Shown: in pieces, positions 34,129-42,350 of the stretch
Layout of the letters: each line of letters begins with the position of its first letter
Position numbering within the stretch: position 1 is the stretch's first letter
From: JACRBR01 sp964371355
GTDB lineage: Bacteria > Chloroflexota > Dehalococcoidia > DSTF01 > JACRBR01
DNA length: 64,000 nt
Direction: 5' to 3'
Assembly (NCBI GenBank): GCA_964371355.1
Contig: CAYJMG010000012.1
Location: 45,139-109,138 of the forward strand
Notes under the pieces: generated by a model
The model's input: only the letters and a program-made list of their open reading frames with translations
Database searches by the model: none
Told to the model about the DNA's origin: nothing
Position numbers and translations under genes: made by a program

Positions 34129-34926
34129 CTATCCCCTCACGGCGGAGACGAGCACCCGGCGCGTGTACGGCTGGAGCTGCAGCGTGAGCTGCGTCTCGAG
34201 GACGAGCGCGAGGGTGGCCGCTTCGCCCATCTCCGACGTGAGCTGCTCGCGTGCGTCCACGACGGCCTGGTACGTGCGTGTCAGGCGGTCTCGCCAGCCC
34301 TCACTCTCGATGTACTCGCGCAGCTGGAACCCCGCGCCGGCGAGGAGTGGCGCGTAGTCGGGCACCGGGTCGGTTCCCAGCACCGGGACGCCGGCCACGC
34401 GCTGCGGGTCGACCTCGAAGCAGGCGAAGACCAGCCGGCCGCCCTGTCGCAGGATGCGTGCCGCCTCTTCAAGCGCCGCGCGCTTGTCGGGGGCATACTG
34501 CAACGCATCGACACTCATCGCAGCGTCGGCCGAACCGGAGTCGAGCCCTGTGTCGGCGAACGAACCCTGCACGAACCGGGCGCCGTCGAGGCCGAGATCG
34601 CGGGCGCGCCGGCCAGCATGCCCGAGCGCGATGGACGACAGGTCGACGCCCACGAGCCGCGCGCCGGTCTCGCGCGCCAACCACAGTCCCGGGCCTCCCA
34701 TCCCGCAAGCGAGATCGACCAGCGTCGAGGTGGCATCGAGCGCGAGCTGGTGGCGCATCCACGACAGTTCCGGCAGCGTGAGAAAGCTGATGTGCTCGAA
34801 GCCTGCCGGGTAGTCAGGGCCCAGCGAGTGCGTGCGCCAGAGACGCTGGAACGCCGGGCTGTTGGGGATGCCCGCGTACACGGCGTCGTAGCCCTGCGCG
34901 ACCTGCGTCTCGTCGGCGTGTGCCAT
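34129..34926 (-). CDS. Class I SAM-dependent methyltransferase
   Basis: 265 aa. Motif I is LVDLACGMGGPGLWLARETG, motif II region is SADAAMSVDALQYAPDKRAA and motif III is LRQGGRLVFACFE, as in small-molecule (UbiE/sterol-type) methyltransferases. N-terminal FEHISFLTLPELSWMR is a substrate lid. Start 34926 is preceded by a G-rich stretch. The start region resembles that of the next minus-strand gene upstream (MAHADETQVAQG here, MAHAGETRVAEG there). Substrate unknown. Confidence 0.85.
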   Translation of the reverse strand: MAHADETQVAQGYDAVYAGIPNSPAFQRLWRTHSLGPDYPAGFEHISFLTLPELSWMRHQLALDATSTLVDLACGMGGPGLWLARETGARLVGVDLSSIALGHAGRRARDLGLDGARFVQGSFADTGLDSGSADAAMSVDALQYAPDKRAALEEAARILRQGGRLVFACFEVDPQRVAGVPVLGTDPVPDYAPLLAGAGFQLREYIESEGWRDRLTRTYQAVVDAREQLTSEMGEAATLALVLETQLTLQLQPYTRRVLVSAVRG

Positions 34927-34999
34927 GATCGGCCCCCCGAGGCCTTCGGATCCCACCCATTATCCCACGCCTATGGCCACTGTGGCGTCATCGGAGCCT

Positions 35000-35686
35000 T
35001 CACGGCGTTATGCCGGCGGCAACTACTTCGCCACGCCAGTAGGCTTGAACGCCGTCGGGGAGCACCCAGGCAACTTCCGCCCGCGTTGGCAGGCGCATGC
35101 CACCCATCTCCTGGTAGCCGGAGAACTCCCCAAACCACTCTGTCAGTTCGTACCGCTTGCCGACCTGACGCTGCCGCGTCGCCTCCGAACGGCGCACCCG
35201 GCCATCACCGTCAACAAGGAGCCTGACGGTCGCGCTCTCCTGGCCGACTGGCATGCTGACCTCCAGAGCCTCCGAGTTTGGTGCCGACCACCGCAGCAGG
35301 GGATTCTCCAGCGCTACTGGGCACCACGGCAGCTCCGCGAGAAAGCGCTGAACTTGAGCTTGCGCCATCTGCTCTCCCCTGGACGATGCCAGCCGTATGC
35401 TCAACAGACGGATCTCGAGGCCGCCTTCACCATTGCGGAAGGAGTCTCTGACCGTCAGGGCAACCGGTCCCATGCGGACCTGGGCCTTCCAATCGAAGCC
35501 GATGTCCACGGCATCAAACCTCTGCTCGGCCTGGAAGCGGAGCCAGCGCTTGCCGCGAAGCAGGGTGCCGCGCTGCCGTATCCACGTCCCGCGTCCACGG
35601 GCCGATGCCGGGAGAGCGTAGCCCCGGACTCTGTCCAGGAGATCGGCGGCGCCCTCTGCCACGCGTGTTTCGCCAGCGTGCGCCAT
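35000..35686 (-). CDS. Conserved DUF6544/DUF6920-like protein
   Basis: 228 aa. The pattern RFQAEQRFDAVDIGFDWKAQ, DSFRNGEGGLEIRLLSIRLA, AELPWCPVALENPLLRWSAP and GMRLPTRAEVAWVLPDG matches the layout I associate with the DUF6544/6920 families, whose function is unknown. No signal peptide. AGGAGG lies before ATG 35686. It lies 73 nt upstream of the methyltransferase, same direction, so they may be co-transcribed. Confidence 0.65.
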   Translation of the reverse strand: MAHAGETRVAEGAADLLDRVRGYALPASARGRGTWIRQRGTLLRGKRWLRFQAEQRFDAVDIGFDWKAQVRMGPVALTVRDSFRNGEGGLEIRLLSIRLASSRGEQMAQAQVQRFLAELPWCPVALENPLLRWSAPNSEALEVSMPVGQESATVRLLVDGDGRVRRSEATRQRQVGKRYELTEWFGEFSGYQEMGGMRLPTRAEVAWVLPDGVQAYWRGEVVAAGITP

Positions 35687-35817
35687 GATGGCCTCCTATC
35701 GCGCGAGCATCGGAGATCGGGTCGCCCGCAACTCCAAAGTGGCGGATTCCGGCTGCCGGGATACTATAGTCGGCGGAGCGGCGCCGCGCCTTCGGCGCCA
35801 CAAAGCAGGAGGCAACG

Positions 35818-36219
35818 ATGGCGTACTTTCTGGCGAAGACCGACCCCGACACGTACTCGATCGAGGATCTGAAGCGCGACAAGCAGACCGAGTGGGACGG
35901 CGTCCGGAACCCCGCCGCGGTGAATGCGATCAAGTCGATGAAGCCCGGCGACACCGTCATCATCTACCACACGGGCGGCGAGAAGACGGTCGTAGGGCTG
36001 GCGGAGGTGGTATCCACGCCGCGGCCGGACCCGAAAGACGATCGGAGCTGGGTGGCCGACTTCAAGTACCTGCGCCACGCGAAGAAGCAGGTAACGCTGA
36101 AGGAGATCAAGGAATCGCACAAGTTCGACGACTGGGCGCTGGTGCGGATGGGCCGCCTCAGCACGATGTCCGCCCCGGCGGCGTTCTGGACGTGGCTGCA
36201 GAAGCAGGGCGCGTTCTGA
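35818..36219 (+). CDS. EVE-domain protein
   Basis: 133 aa, whole-protein EVE domain: AYFLAKTDPDTYSIEDLKRD, then WDGVRNPAAVNAIKSMKPGD, VIIYHTGGEKTVVGLAEVV, and the end WALVRMGRLSTMSAPAAFW. EVE is PUA-like and binds modified bases in DNA or RNA; in bacteria it is found alone or in defence contexts. AGGAGG lies upstream. A hairpin (GGCGCCG/CGGCGCC at about 35781-35800) occurs in the leader and TACTAT at 35762 may be its -10. No restriction gene is next to it. Confidence 0.9.
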   Translation: MAYFLAKTDPDTYSIEDLKRDKQTEWDGVRNPAAVNAIKSMKPGDTVIIYHTGGEKTVVGLAEVVSTPRPDPKDDRSWVADFKYLRHAKKQVTLKEIKESHKFDDWALVRMGRLSTMSAPAAFWTWLQKQGAF

Positions 36220-36220
36220 G

Positions 36221-36241
36221 GGGGATAGGGGACAGGGGACA
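36221..36241. repeat. Heptamer array, GGGGATA then GGGGACA x2
   Basis: Three sevens start one base after the EVE stop codon. GGGGACA is the reverse complement of TGTCCCC, the word in arrays at 22407-22420 and 60182-60195. Confidence 0.7.
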
Positions 36242-36258
36242 GGCGTGGAGGACACAGA

Positions 36259-36288
36259 AAACGACCTCGCGGTGATGCGAGGTCGTTT
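36259..36288. terminator. Bidirectional terminator between EVE and aldose epimerase genes
   Basis: AAACGACCTCGC, loop GGTGAT, GCGAGGTCGTTT: a perfect 12-bp stem with A-rich and T-rich ends, placed between two convergent genes. Confidence 0.85.
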
Positions 36289-36400
36289 GCTCCCCCACGC
36301 ATAAGGCCGTCAGCAGCGTCGGCCGCGACCCTGACAAGCAGCGCGCCGCCGAATTCGGCCGTCATGTGATCTATCGGCATTTCGGGCCCGAACCTGAGGG

Positions 36401-37288
36401 TCAGGCCCCCCGCCAGCGCCATACCGTCTCGGCAATGAGAGGCGCCCCGGGCCGGACGACGGCCATTCCCGTGCCCTCGACCCCCCGGGCGGCCAGGTTG
36501 AAGGCGTCCGGCGCGCACGTCTGGGGCTCGATGCAGAAGCCGCGCCTGGGCGTGTAGACGACGGCGTGCGTCATGTTTGCCGTGCCGCCGATTTCGAGTT
36601 CGAGTGCGCCCCAGCGGACGATGGAGGGCAGCCGTACACCGCGATAGCAGCGGTCGAGCCGCCGTCCGCCCAGCGGAGGACCGTCGCGGAGGTCGGCGTC
36701 GCCCCCGGCCGGCAGCAGGCGCCCGGTCGGGATGAGGTCGGGCGCCGTCTCGTACGTCTCGGCGGCGTCGACCCGCAGGCTGGGCTCTTCGCCGGGGACG
36801 GCCTCGCGCCGGAACCACGGGTGCCAGCCGAGGCCCGCCGGGAACACCGCGTCGCCGCTGGCGTGCAGCTCGAGCCGCAACGTGAGAGCGCCCGGCCCGA
36901 GTGTAAGCTCGTGGACGGCGCTGGCAGGGAACGGCCACGTGCCCGTGAGGTCGAGCACAAGCCGGCAGCTCGACGGCGACGCGCGCTCGACCTCCCACGC
37001 CGACCAGACGCCGAGTCCGTGGATCGCGTGCGGCCCGTCGTTCGGCGTCAGCGCGTGCTCGCGGCCGCCCCACGTGAACCGCGCGTTCGCGACGCGTCCC
37101 GGCCACGGGACCATCGGGTAGCAGCCCCACGCCAGCGCGTCGGCGAGCAGGGCGTCGGGGTGGTCGCCCGAGAGCAGCAGCGGCACGCGGACGCCGCGGT
37201 CGTGGATCTCGAGCTGCAGCAGGCGGCCGCCGGCCTCGGGCGCGACGGTTGCCCGGGCGCCGCCGCCGATGAGCGTAATGAGACGCAT
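36401..37288 (-). CDS. Aldose 1-epimerase (mutarotase) family protein
   Basis: 295 aa. GPHAIHGLGV carries the first conserved His, GLGWHPWF the catalytic His and the late CIEPQTCAPDAFNL the catalytic Glu, all as in galactose mutarotase-like proteins. N-terminal TVAPEAGGRLLQLEIHDRGV is the first sheet. It interconverts the anomers of an aldose; exact sugar unknown. Directly downstream of tRNA-Gln on the same strand. Confidence 0.9.
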   Translation of the reverse strand: MRLITLIGGGARATVAPEAGGRLLQLEIHDRGVRVPLLLSGDHPDALLADALAWGCYPMVPWPGRVANARFTWGGREHALTPNDGPHAIHGLGVWSAWEVERASPSSCRLVLDLTGTWPFPASAVHELTLGPGALTLRLELHASGDAVFPAGLGWHPWFRREAVPGEEPSLRVDAAETYETAPDLIPTGRLLPAGGDADLRDGPPLGGRRLDRCYRGVRLPSIVRWGALELEIGGTANMTHAVVYTPRRGFCIEPQTCAPDAFNLAARGVEGTGMAVVRPGAPLIAETVWRWRGA

Positions 37289-37324
37289 AGAGGAAGTGTG
37301 GCTCGCCCGGCGTGGTGTGGGGAG

Positions 37325-37398
37325 TGGTTGGCGGACTAGGATTCGAACCTAGATTCGCGGCTCCAAAGGCCGCTGTCCTACCGTTGAACGATCCGCCA
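37325..37398 (-). tRNA. tRNA-Gln (anticodon UUG)
   Basis: On the minus strand TGGCGGA pairs with TCCGCCA as acceptor stem; the anticodon arm is GCGGC-CTTTGGA-GCCGC, giving anticodon TTG; the T arm is CTAGG-TTCGAAT-CCTAG. The discriminator is A and the CCA end is encoded (37325-37327). About 74 nt including CCA. Confidence 0.95.
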
Positions 37399-37515
37399 TC
37401 TCGAAGGCCCCAGCAGCGGCGGAGCTTCAGCTTCGCTCCGTGCCACCAAGGTGATCGACCTACATCATACGATTCCATGCTTGGCGTCATGGTAACAGGG
37501 GATAGAAGGGCCTCG

Positions 37516-37601
37516 CGATTGCCCGAAGCCATCGTGCGGCGATTGCCCGAAGCAATCGTGCGGCGATTGCCCGAAGCAATCGTGCGGCGATTGCCCGAAG
37601 C
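37516..37601. repeat. 24-bp tandem repeat of small hairpins (about 3.6 copies)
   Basis: Unit: CGATTGC CCGAA GCAATCG TGCGG. Each copy is a 7-bp inverted repeat with a 5-nt loop; copies begin at 37516, 37540, 37564 and 37588, the last truncated. It lies between tRNA-Gln and the alcohol dehydrogenase start (37682). Confidence 0.9.
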
Positions 37602-37681
37602 CGGAGGGCGATCCATAGTGTCCCGGTGCCGTGGCCAGTCGGCCGTGCGCGATTCCACATAACGTACATTCAGGAGGGGTT

Positions 37682-38839
37682 ATGCCATCATTCGCGCTGT
37701 CCGTCGAGACCGTGTTCGGCGACGGCTGCATCGCCGAGCTGGGCCAGCGTGCGAAGGCGAAGGGATACAAGCACGCGCTCGTCGTCACCGACCCCGGGAT
37801 CAAGGCCGCGGGGATCCTCGACTCGATCCTCGCCTCGCTGGACGAGCAGGGCGTCGCGCACACCACCTACGACAACGTGACGCCGAACCCGACCGTGCCC
37901 GAGGTCGACGGCGGCGTGCAGGCGATGAAGGACAGCGGCGCCGACTTCGTGGTGGGCGTCGGCGGCGGCAGCGCCATCGACGCAGCGAAGGGCGTGGCGG
38001 TGACGGCCGCGATGGGCGGCGAGACGGCGAAGATGTACCTCTTCGGCGCGGGCACGGTGCCGTTCCCGAACCAGCGCACGCCGCTGTTCGCCATCCCCAC
38101 CACCTGCGGCACCGGCAGCGAGATCTCCCCCGCCGCCGTGATCACGGACCCCGAGACCCACTACAAGCACCTGCTGCTGAACTGCACGCCGGACATCGCC
38201 ATCCTGGATCCGAACCTCGTGGCGAAGATGCCGGCGCCCATCACGGCGGCGACCGGCATGGACGCGTTGACGCACGCGATCGAGGCGTACGTCAACCCGG
38301 GGAACACGCCGTTCACGCGGATGTTCGCGACGCGCGCCATCCAGCAGATCAGCATGAACCTGCGCCAGGCCGTGAACGGCCCCGACCGGCCGGGCGCGCT
38401 GCGGCACATGCTGTACGCGGCGGACATCGCCGGCCAGTCGATGTCCCAGGGCCTCGGCCAGGTACACGGCCTCTCGCACGTCGTCAGCGGCCGCCTCGGC
38501 ACGGCGCACGGCGTTGCGAACGCCATCCTGCTCTCGCAGGTGCTGGAGTACCACAACGAGTTCCTGGCCCCCCAGCTCCTCGAGATAGCCCCGCTCATGG
38601 GCATCAACGCCGTCGGCATGGAGGCCAGGCAGGCCGCGAAGGAGGTCGTCGTCCACGTGCGCGCCCTCCGCGACGAGATCAAGATCCCGTCGAAACTGAG
38701 CGACCCCAGCGTCGGCATGAAGGAGTCGGACGTGGCGCAGTTCGTCGATGACGCGCAGAAGTCTCAGGGCATCTTCATCGCCGCGCCGCGGGCGGCCACG
38801 GCGGAAGATCTGGCGGCGATCTACAAGAGCGCGCTGTAG
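37682..38839 (+). CDS. Iron-containing alcohol dehydrogenase
   Basis: 385 aa. NAD-binding region VVGVGGGSAIDAAKGVAV and IPTTCGTGSEIS, metal ligands in MDALTHAIEAYV and the C-terminal GLSHVVSGRLGTAHGVANA identify family III (Fe-ADH). Start at 37682 is set by AGGAGGGG 4 nt upstream. Could act on short alcohols, lactaldehyde or 1,3-propanediol-like substrates; not resolvable. Followed by a strong palindromic terminator. Confidence 0.92.
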   Translation: MPSFALSVETVFGDGCIAELGQRAKAKGYKHALVVTDPGIKAAGILDSILASLDEQGVAHTTYDNVTPNPTVPEVDGGVQAMKDSGADFVVGVGGGSAIDAAKGVAVTAAMGGETAKMYLFGAGTVPFPNQRTPLFAIPTTCGTGSEISPAAVITDPETHYKHLLLNCTPDIAILDPNLVAKMPAPITAATGMDALTHAIEAYVNPGNTPFTRMFATRAIQQISMNLRQAVNGPDRPGALRHMLYAADIAGQSMSQGLGQVHGLSHVVSGRLGTAHGVANAILLSQVLEYHNEFLAPQLLEIAPLMGINAVGMEARQAAKEVVVHVRALRDEIKIPSKLSDPSVGMKESDVAQFVDDAQKSQGIFIAAPRAATAEDLAAIYKSAL

Positions 38840-38857
38840 ATCCGGGCGCACACGTGA

Positions 38858-38887
38858 CGGACGGCCGGTCGCGCGACCGGCCGTCCG
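38858..38887. terminator. Palindromic terminator after the alcohol dehydrogenase gene
   Basis: CGGACGGCCGGTCGC is followed immediately by its exact reverse complement, giving a 30-nt perfect palindrome (13-bp stem with a CGCG turn) 19 nt after the stop codon. A short TT follows. Confidence 0.7.
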
Positions 38888-39010
38888 CTTGTCCGGCGCG
38901 GACCGGCGCGGGACCGTAACAACGCCGGCGTTCCGCTCACGCGCGCGGTTGTCTATCATCATTGGCGCGAGGTGATCGCGGAAGATGATCTTGGTACATG
39001 GAGGTCGTCG

Positions 39011-39535
39011 TTGGCACGCAGGATGATCGAAGTACAGCAGTCGCCCATCCACGGGCGTGGCGTGTTCGCGACGCGGCTCATCGAGCGCGGGACGCGCATC
39101 ATCGAGTACACGGGTGAGCGCATCTCATGGGACGAGGCAGACCGCCGCGAGGAGAAGAAGGCGGAGGACGACACCCACACGATGCTGTTCACCGTCGACA
39201 AGAAGACCGTCATCGACGCCACCCGGCGCGGCAGCGATGCACGCTTCATCAACCACGCCTGCCTGGGGAACTGCCGGTCGTACATCGACGGCAAGCGCGT
39301 CTACATCGAAGCTCGGCGCAACATCCAGCCGGGCGAGGAGCTGTGCTACGACTACAAGCTGTCGATGGACGGGGAAAAGGTGACCCGGAAGCTGCGGAAG
39401 ATGTACGCCTGCCGCTGCGGGACGCCGAGGTGCCGCGGCACCCTGCTGTACGTCCCGCGCGAGCGTCCGGCCGCCGCCGCGAAGAAGCAGGCGGCCACCA
39501 AGGCCAGCAAGGTCACCAAGAAGAAGCGCGCCTGA
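39011..39535 (+). CDS. SET-domain protein-lysine methyltransferase with basic histone-like tail
   Basis: 174 aa. IEVQQSPIHGRGVFATRLIE and IIEYTGERISWDEADRREEK open the SET domain; DARFINHACLGNCRSYIDG holds the NHxC pseudoknot and GEELCYDYKL the catalytic Tyr pair. A post-SET zinc motif (CRCGTPRCRG) follows, then a tail of Ala/Lys repeats (AAAKKQAATKASKVTKKKRA) like histone H1. TTG 39011 is chosen as start because GGAGG is 6 nt upstream; GTG 38972 and ATG 39023 are in frame. SET enzymes use SAM to methylate lysines; a bacterial target is not known here. Translated alone. Confidence 0.88.
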   Translation: MARRMIEVQQSPIHGRGVFATRLIERGTRIIEYTGERISWDEADRREEKKAEDDTHTMLFTVDKKTVIDATRRGSDARFINHACLGNCRSYIDGKRVYIEARRNIQPGEELCYDYKLSMDGEKVTRKLRKMYACRCGTPRCRGTLLYVPRERPAAAAKKQAATKASKVTKKKRA

Positions 39536-39562
39536 CCCTCCCGAGCACGCGCGCGGTGTCGC

Positions 39563-39840
39563 CTACTGCTGTAGCGGCGTCCCGCAGTCCGGAACCCCGC
39601 CAGCGCGCCGGAGTCCTCGAGCGCGAAGCGCAGCGTGTGCTCCTGCGTCTCGCCGGCGATCGTCACGTTCGCATCGAGGAAGACCGTGCGTGGCGCTGTG
39701 GTGTTGATCCCGTCGACCACGCAGCCCCAGTCTTTCGGGCCGTCCCGCGCCAGCAGCCCGACGTCTTAGGTTGGGTCGGGGTCGCCCGCCGCGAGGGAGG
39801 CGCGGCACTGCTCGCAGGACACGGAGTGCCGGACACCGCC
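39563..39840 (-). pseudogene. Possible decayed zinc-ribbon-like gene
   Basis: On the minus strand one frame reads SVSCEQCRASLAAGDPDPT, then TAA (39768-39766), then continues in the same frame with DVGLLARDGPKDWGCVVDGI and VFLDANVTIAGETQEHTLRF, which looks protein-like. Near the end a shift of frame would give PDCGTPLQQ and a stop at 39563. Two Cys pairs separated by a stop and a shift suggest a degraded zinc-ribbon protein. It could be chance in a GC-rich spacer. It fills most of the 420-bp gap between the SET gene and the next gene. Confidence 0.3.
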
Positions 39841-39944
39841 CGCGGGATGATTAGCAGCAACATTGCACCAGCCATCCACAGCCGTCAACACGAGGGCGGC
39901 CGGACGAGGGCACACGTTCGCTTGTCCGGCCCCGGGGCCGAATC

Positions 39945-39950
39945 TACACT
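39945..39950 (+). promoter_or_regulatory. Leaderless -10 box of the gene at 39958
   Basis: TACACT, then GACCCTC, then GTG 39958, with no ribosome binding site. Confidence 0.5.
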
Positions 39951-39957
39951 GACCCTC

Positions 39958-40410
39958 GTGAGCGTGGATTATGGCATCGACCTGGACGAGGTGCGGCGCG
40001 TCGTCGACGGCGCCGAGGTGCTCGTCATCCGGTTCTCGGTCACCGACCGCAGGCTCCTCATCGATACCCGCTCGAACGAACACGCCGGCCCCGTGATCAA
40101 GGTCGTCCCGCCGGCCAAGTCCGCCGAGGAACGCTTCCGTGCGATCAAGATGCTGCGCCCGCGCTTCCGAGTGCCGGAGCGCGTCGTGACCTTCCACTGG
40201 CCCCGGCACGCGCGTGCGCTTGGCGAGTCCGGCGTGTGGGACCAGATCGTGCGACGCATCGCTGGCTGCGGCTCAGGTGACGCAGCCGCCCAGTGCGAAG
40301 AGGCGTACCACCAGCTCCTCGACGAGGAGCGCAGGGTCGAAGTGAACGCCGTCCGCGGCGCCGAGGGCTTCCAGACGGTGTGGCCCGTGGGGACGGTCGC
40401 CGATGAGTGA
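39958..40410 (+). CDS. Conserved hypothetical protein
   Basis: 150 aa, family not recognised. It opens VDYGIDLDEVRRVVDGAEVL, then VIRFSVTDRRLLIDTRSNEH and later RFRVPERVVTFHWPRHARAL; no signal peptide, membrane segment or cofactor motif. GTG 39958 is chosen by the TACACT box 7 nt upstream and because similarity to a folded protein starts here. It overlaps the threonine aldolase gene by 8 bp, so the two are co-transcribed. Confidence 0.6.
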   Translation: MSVDYGIDLDEVRRVVDGAEVLVIRFSVTDRRLLIDTRSNEHAGPVIKVVPPAKSAEERFRAIKMLRPRFRVPERVVTFHWPRHARALGESGVWDQIVRRIAGCGSGDAAAQCEEAYHQLLDEERRVEVNAVRGAEGFQTVWPVGTVADE

Positions 40411-41446
40411 GCCGCGCGCGATCGACCTGCGCAGCGATACCGTCACCGTCCCCTCGCCGGAGATGCGGCGGGCGATGGCCGAGGCCGCCGTCGGCGATGA
40501 CGTGTTCGGCGAGGACCCGACCGTGCGCCGGCTGGAGGAGATGTCGGCCGCGGTCGCCGGCAAGGAAGCGGCGGTCTTCGTCGCCAGCGGCACCATGAGC
40601 AACCTGGTGGCCATCATGTCGCACTGCGAAACGCGCGGCAGCGAGGCGATCGTCGGCGATCAGTCGCACATCATCCAGTACGAGGTGGCGGGCGCGGCCG
40701 GCGTGGCGGGCGTACAGCTTCGTGTCGCCCAAAACGACCCCCGCGGGCGCCTCGACCCGGCCGAAGTGGAGTCCCTCGTCCGTGGCGAGAACGTACACCA
40801 CCCGACGACGGCCCTGCTTTGCATCGAGAACACCCACAACCGTTGCAGTGGCGCCGTGATCACCGCCGAGGAGACGGGCGAGCTGGCGGACATCGCGCAT
40901 CGGCACGGCGCTCGCGTCCACATCGACGGCGCGCGCATCTTCAACGCCGCGCTGGCGGCCGGGGTCAGCGTCGCCGATCTGGCGGAGCCGGCGGACTCGA
41001 TCGGCTTCTGCCTCTCGAAAGGGCTGGGCGCGCCGGTGGGCTCGGCGCTCTGCGGCGACGGCGCATTCATCGCCCGCGCGCGCAAGATGCGGAAGATGCT
41101 GGGTGGCGGCATGCGCCAGGCCGGCATCATCGCCGCGGCCGGCGTGTACGCGCTCGACCATATGGTCGCCCGGCTGGCCGAGGATCACGAAAACGCGAAG
41201 GTGCTGGCCCGCGGGCTGGCAGAGCTGCCCGCCGTGGACCTCGATCCGGAAACGATCGAGACGAACATCGTCATCTTCCGCATGGAGGCCGCGGTCGGTT
41301 TCGCGCGGGCGCTCAAGCGAGCGGGTGTCCTGTGCACGATGCCCGGGCCCGGCCGCATCCGCATGGTCACGCACTACGGCATCGAGCGCGCGGACATCGA
41401 TGAGACGCTGGAGCGCGCGCGCCACGCCGCGATGACACCCGCATGA
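40403..41446 (+). CDS. ltaE: Low-specificity L-threonine aldolase
   Basis: 347 aa. IDLRSDTVTVPSPEMRRAMA and AAVGDDVFGEDPTVRRLEEM are the diagnostic opening; the PLP lysine lies in FCLSKGLGAPVGSALCG and the PLP-phosphate region in VASGTMSNLVAIMSHC. Cleaves L-threonine or allo-threonine to glycine and acetaldehyde. Starts inside the end of the preceding hypothetical gene and overlaps the lipoprotein gene by 4 nt. Confidence 0.93.
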   Translation: MSEPRAIDLRSDTVTVPSPEMRRAMAEAAVGDDVFGEDPTVRRLEEMSAAVAGKEAAVFVASGTMSNLVAIMSHCETRGSEAIVGDQSHIIQYEVAGAAGVAGVQLRVAQNDPRGRLDPAEVESLVRGENVHHPTTALLCIENTHNRCSGAVITAEETGELADIAHRHGARVHIDGARIFNAALAAGVSVADLAEPADSIGFCLSKGLGAPVGSALCGDGAFIARARKMRKMLGGGMRQAGIIAAAGVYALDHMVARLAEDHENAKVLARGLAELPAVDLDPETIETNIVIFRMEAAVGFARALKRAGVLCTMPGPGRIRMVTHYGIERADIDETLERARHAAMTPA

Positions 41447-42192
41447 AGCGCTTAGCCACGCTGTTGTCTGTTGCCTGCTGTCTCGTGTCCGCCGCCGCCT
41501 GCTCGACGCTGGAGAAGCCGAAGACGGTCGACATCGTCTCGGCGATCCCGTGGACGGCGCCGGAGACGCTCACGTACACGCTGAGGGACGACGACAAGGT
41601 CGTAGGTGAGACGACCCTCTCGGTCGAACGGCAGGGCGAGACCTTCGTCCTCACCCAGCACTCCAGCGACGACAAGGGCAACGTCGACGAAGCGTCGGTC
41701 GTAGTCGACGCGGCGACGCTGAAGCCCATCAGCGCCACGCGCTCCATCACCGACGAAGACCAGCGCAACGTGGCGGCCGCGACCTACGAGGCGTCGGACG
41801 ACTGCGACAGCGGGCTGGTGGTGCGCATCGAGGAGCAGGAGTTCGACCCGCCCGACGAGACGACGCCGTCGGTGCCACGCCGCGCGCCTCTGTGCCTGCC
41901 GGACGATCATGCCTACGACAACGACACGTCGCTGTTCCTCTGGCGGACCATCCGCTTCGAAGAGGGATTCCTGGAGAACTACACCACGGTGCTCACCGGT
42001 ACGCGCCGCACGCAGACCGTCCGCATCGAGGTCATCCACCGCACGACGGATACGCCCATCGGCGACCGCGACGCGTGGCTCGTCCAGATCTCCGCCGACG
42101 GCAAGAATCAGCGCGCCTGGTTCTCGGCCGACGCCGCCCACGAGCTGCTGGCATACCAGAACGACAGCTTCACCTTCGAGCTGAGAGAGTAG
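41443..42192 (+). CDS. Lipoprotein, DUF3108-like
   Basis: 249 aa. Signal peptide with lipobox VSAAAC (Cys20 region). The mature part TYTLRDDDKVVGETTLSVER, DSGLVVRIEEQEFDPPDETT and NQRAWFSADAAHELLAYQND is the beta-rich pattern of DUF3108-type outer proteins of unknown role. ATG overlaps the aldolase stop by 4 nt. Located on the outer face of the membrane. Confidence 0.75.
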   Translation: MKRLATLLSVACCLVSAAACSTLEKPKTVDIVSAIPWTAPETLTYTLRDDDKVVGETTLSVERQGETFVLTQHSSDDKGNVDEASVVVDAATLKPISATRSITDEDQRNVAAATYEASDDCDSGLVVRIEEQEFDPPDETTPSVPRRAPLCLPDDHAYDNDTSLFLWRTIRFEEGFLENYTTVLTGTRRTQTVRIEVIHRTTDTPIGDRDAWLVQISADGKNQRAWFSADAAHELLAYQNDSFTFELRE

Positions 42193-42218
42193 CCGGCGCT
42201 TTTCAACGCGTGCCCACA

Positions 42219-42266
42219 GCGCGTCATCGCCTTGAAAGTCCGCATTCCGCACCAGTACCCGCGGAG
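42219..42266. repeat. Dispersed 48-bp repeat, copy 1
   Basis: Begins GCGCGTCATCGCCTTGAAAG and ends CCAGTACCCGCGGAG. It matches 63700-63747 with about four differences over 48 bp, in the same orientation, and like that copy is followed by an octamer array. Confidence 0.9.
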
Positions 42267-42294
42267 TTCAGTCCAGCATGCCCCTCAACGAAAA

Positions 42295-42350
42295 CTGACG
42301 CACTGACACACTGAGCCACTGAGCCACTGACACACTGAGCCACTCGCTCA
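42295..42350. repeat. Octamer array, CTGACACA / CTGAGCCA (7 units)
   Basis: CTGACGCA, CTGACACA, CTGAGCCA, CTGAGCCA, CTGACACA, CTGAGCCA, CTCGCTCA. The last unit contains the stop codon (TGA on the minus strand, 42350-42348) of the next gene. Confidence 0.9.

Noticed and set aside
37325..37681. tRNA-associated integration site
   Set aside because: No duplicate of the tRNA 3' end and no integrase; the following repeats are unrelated to the tRNA.
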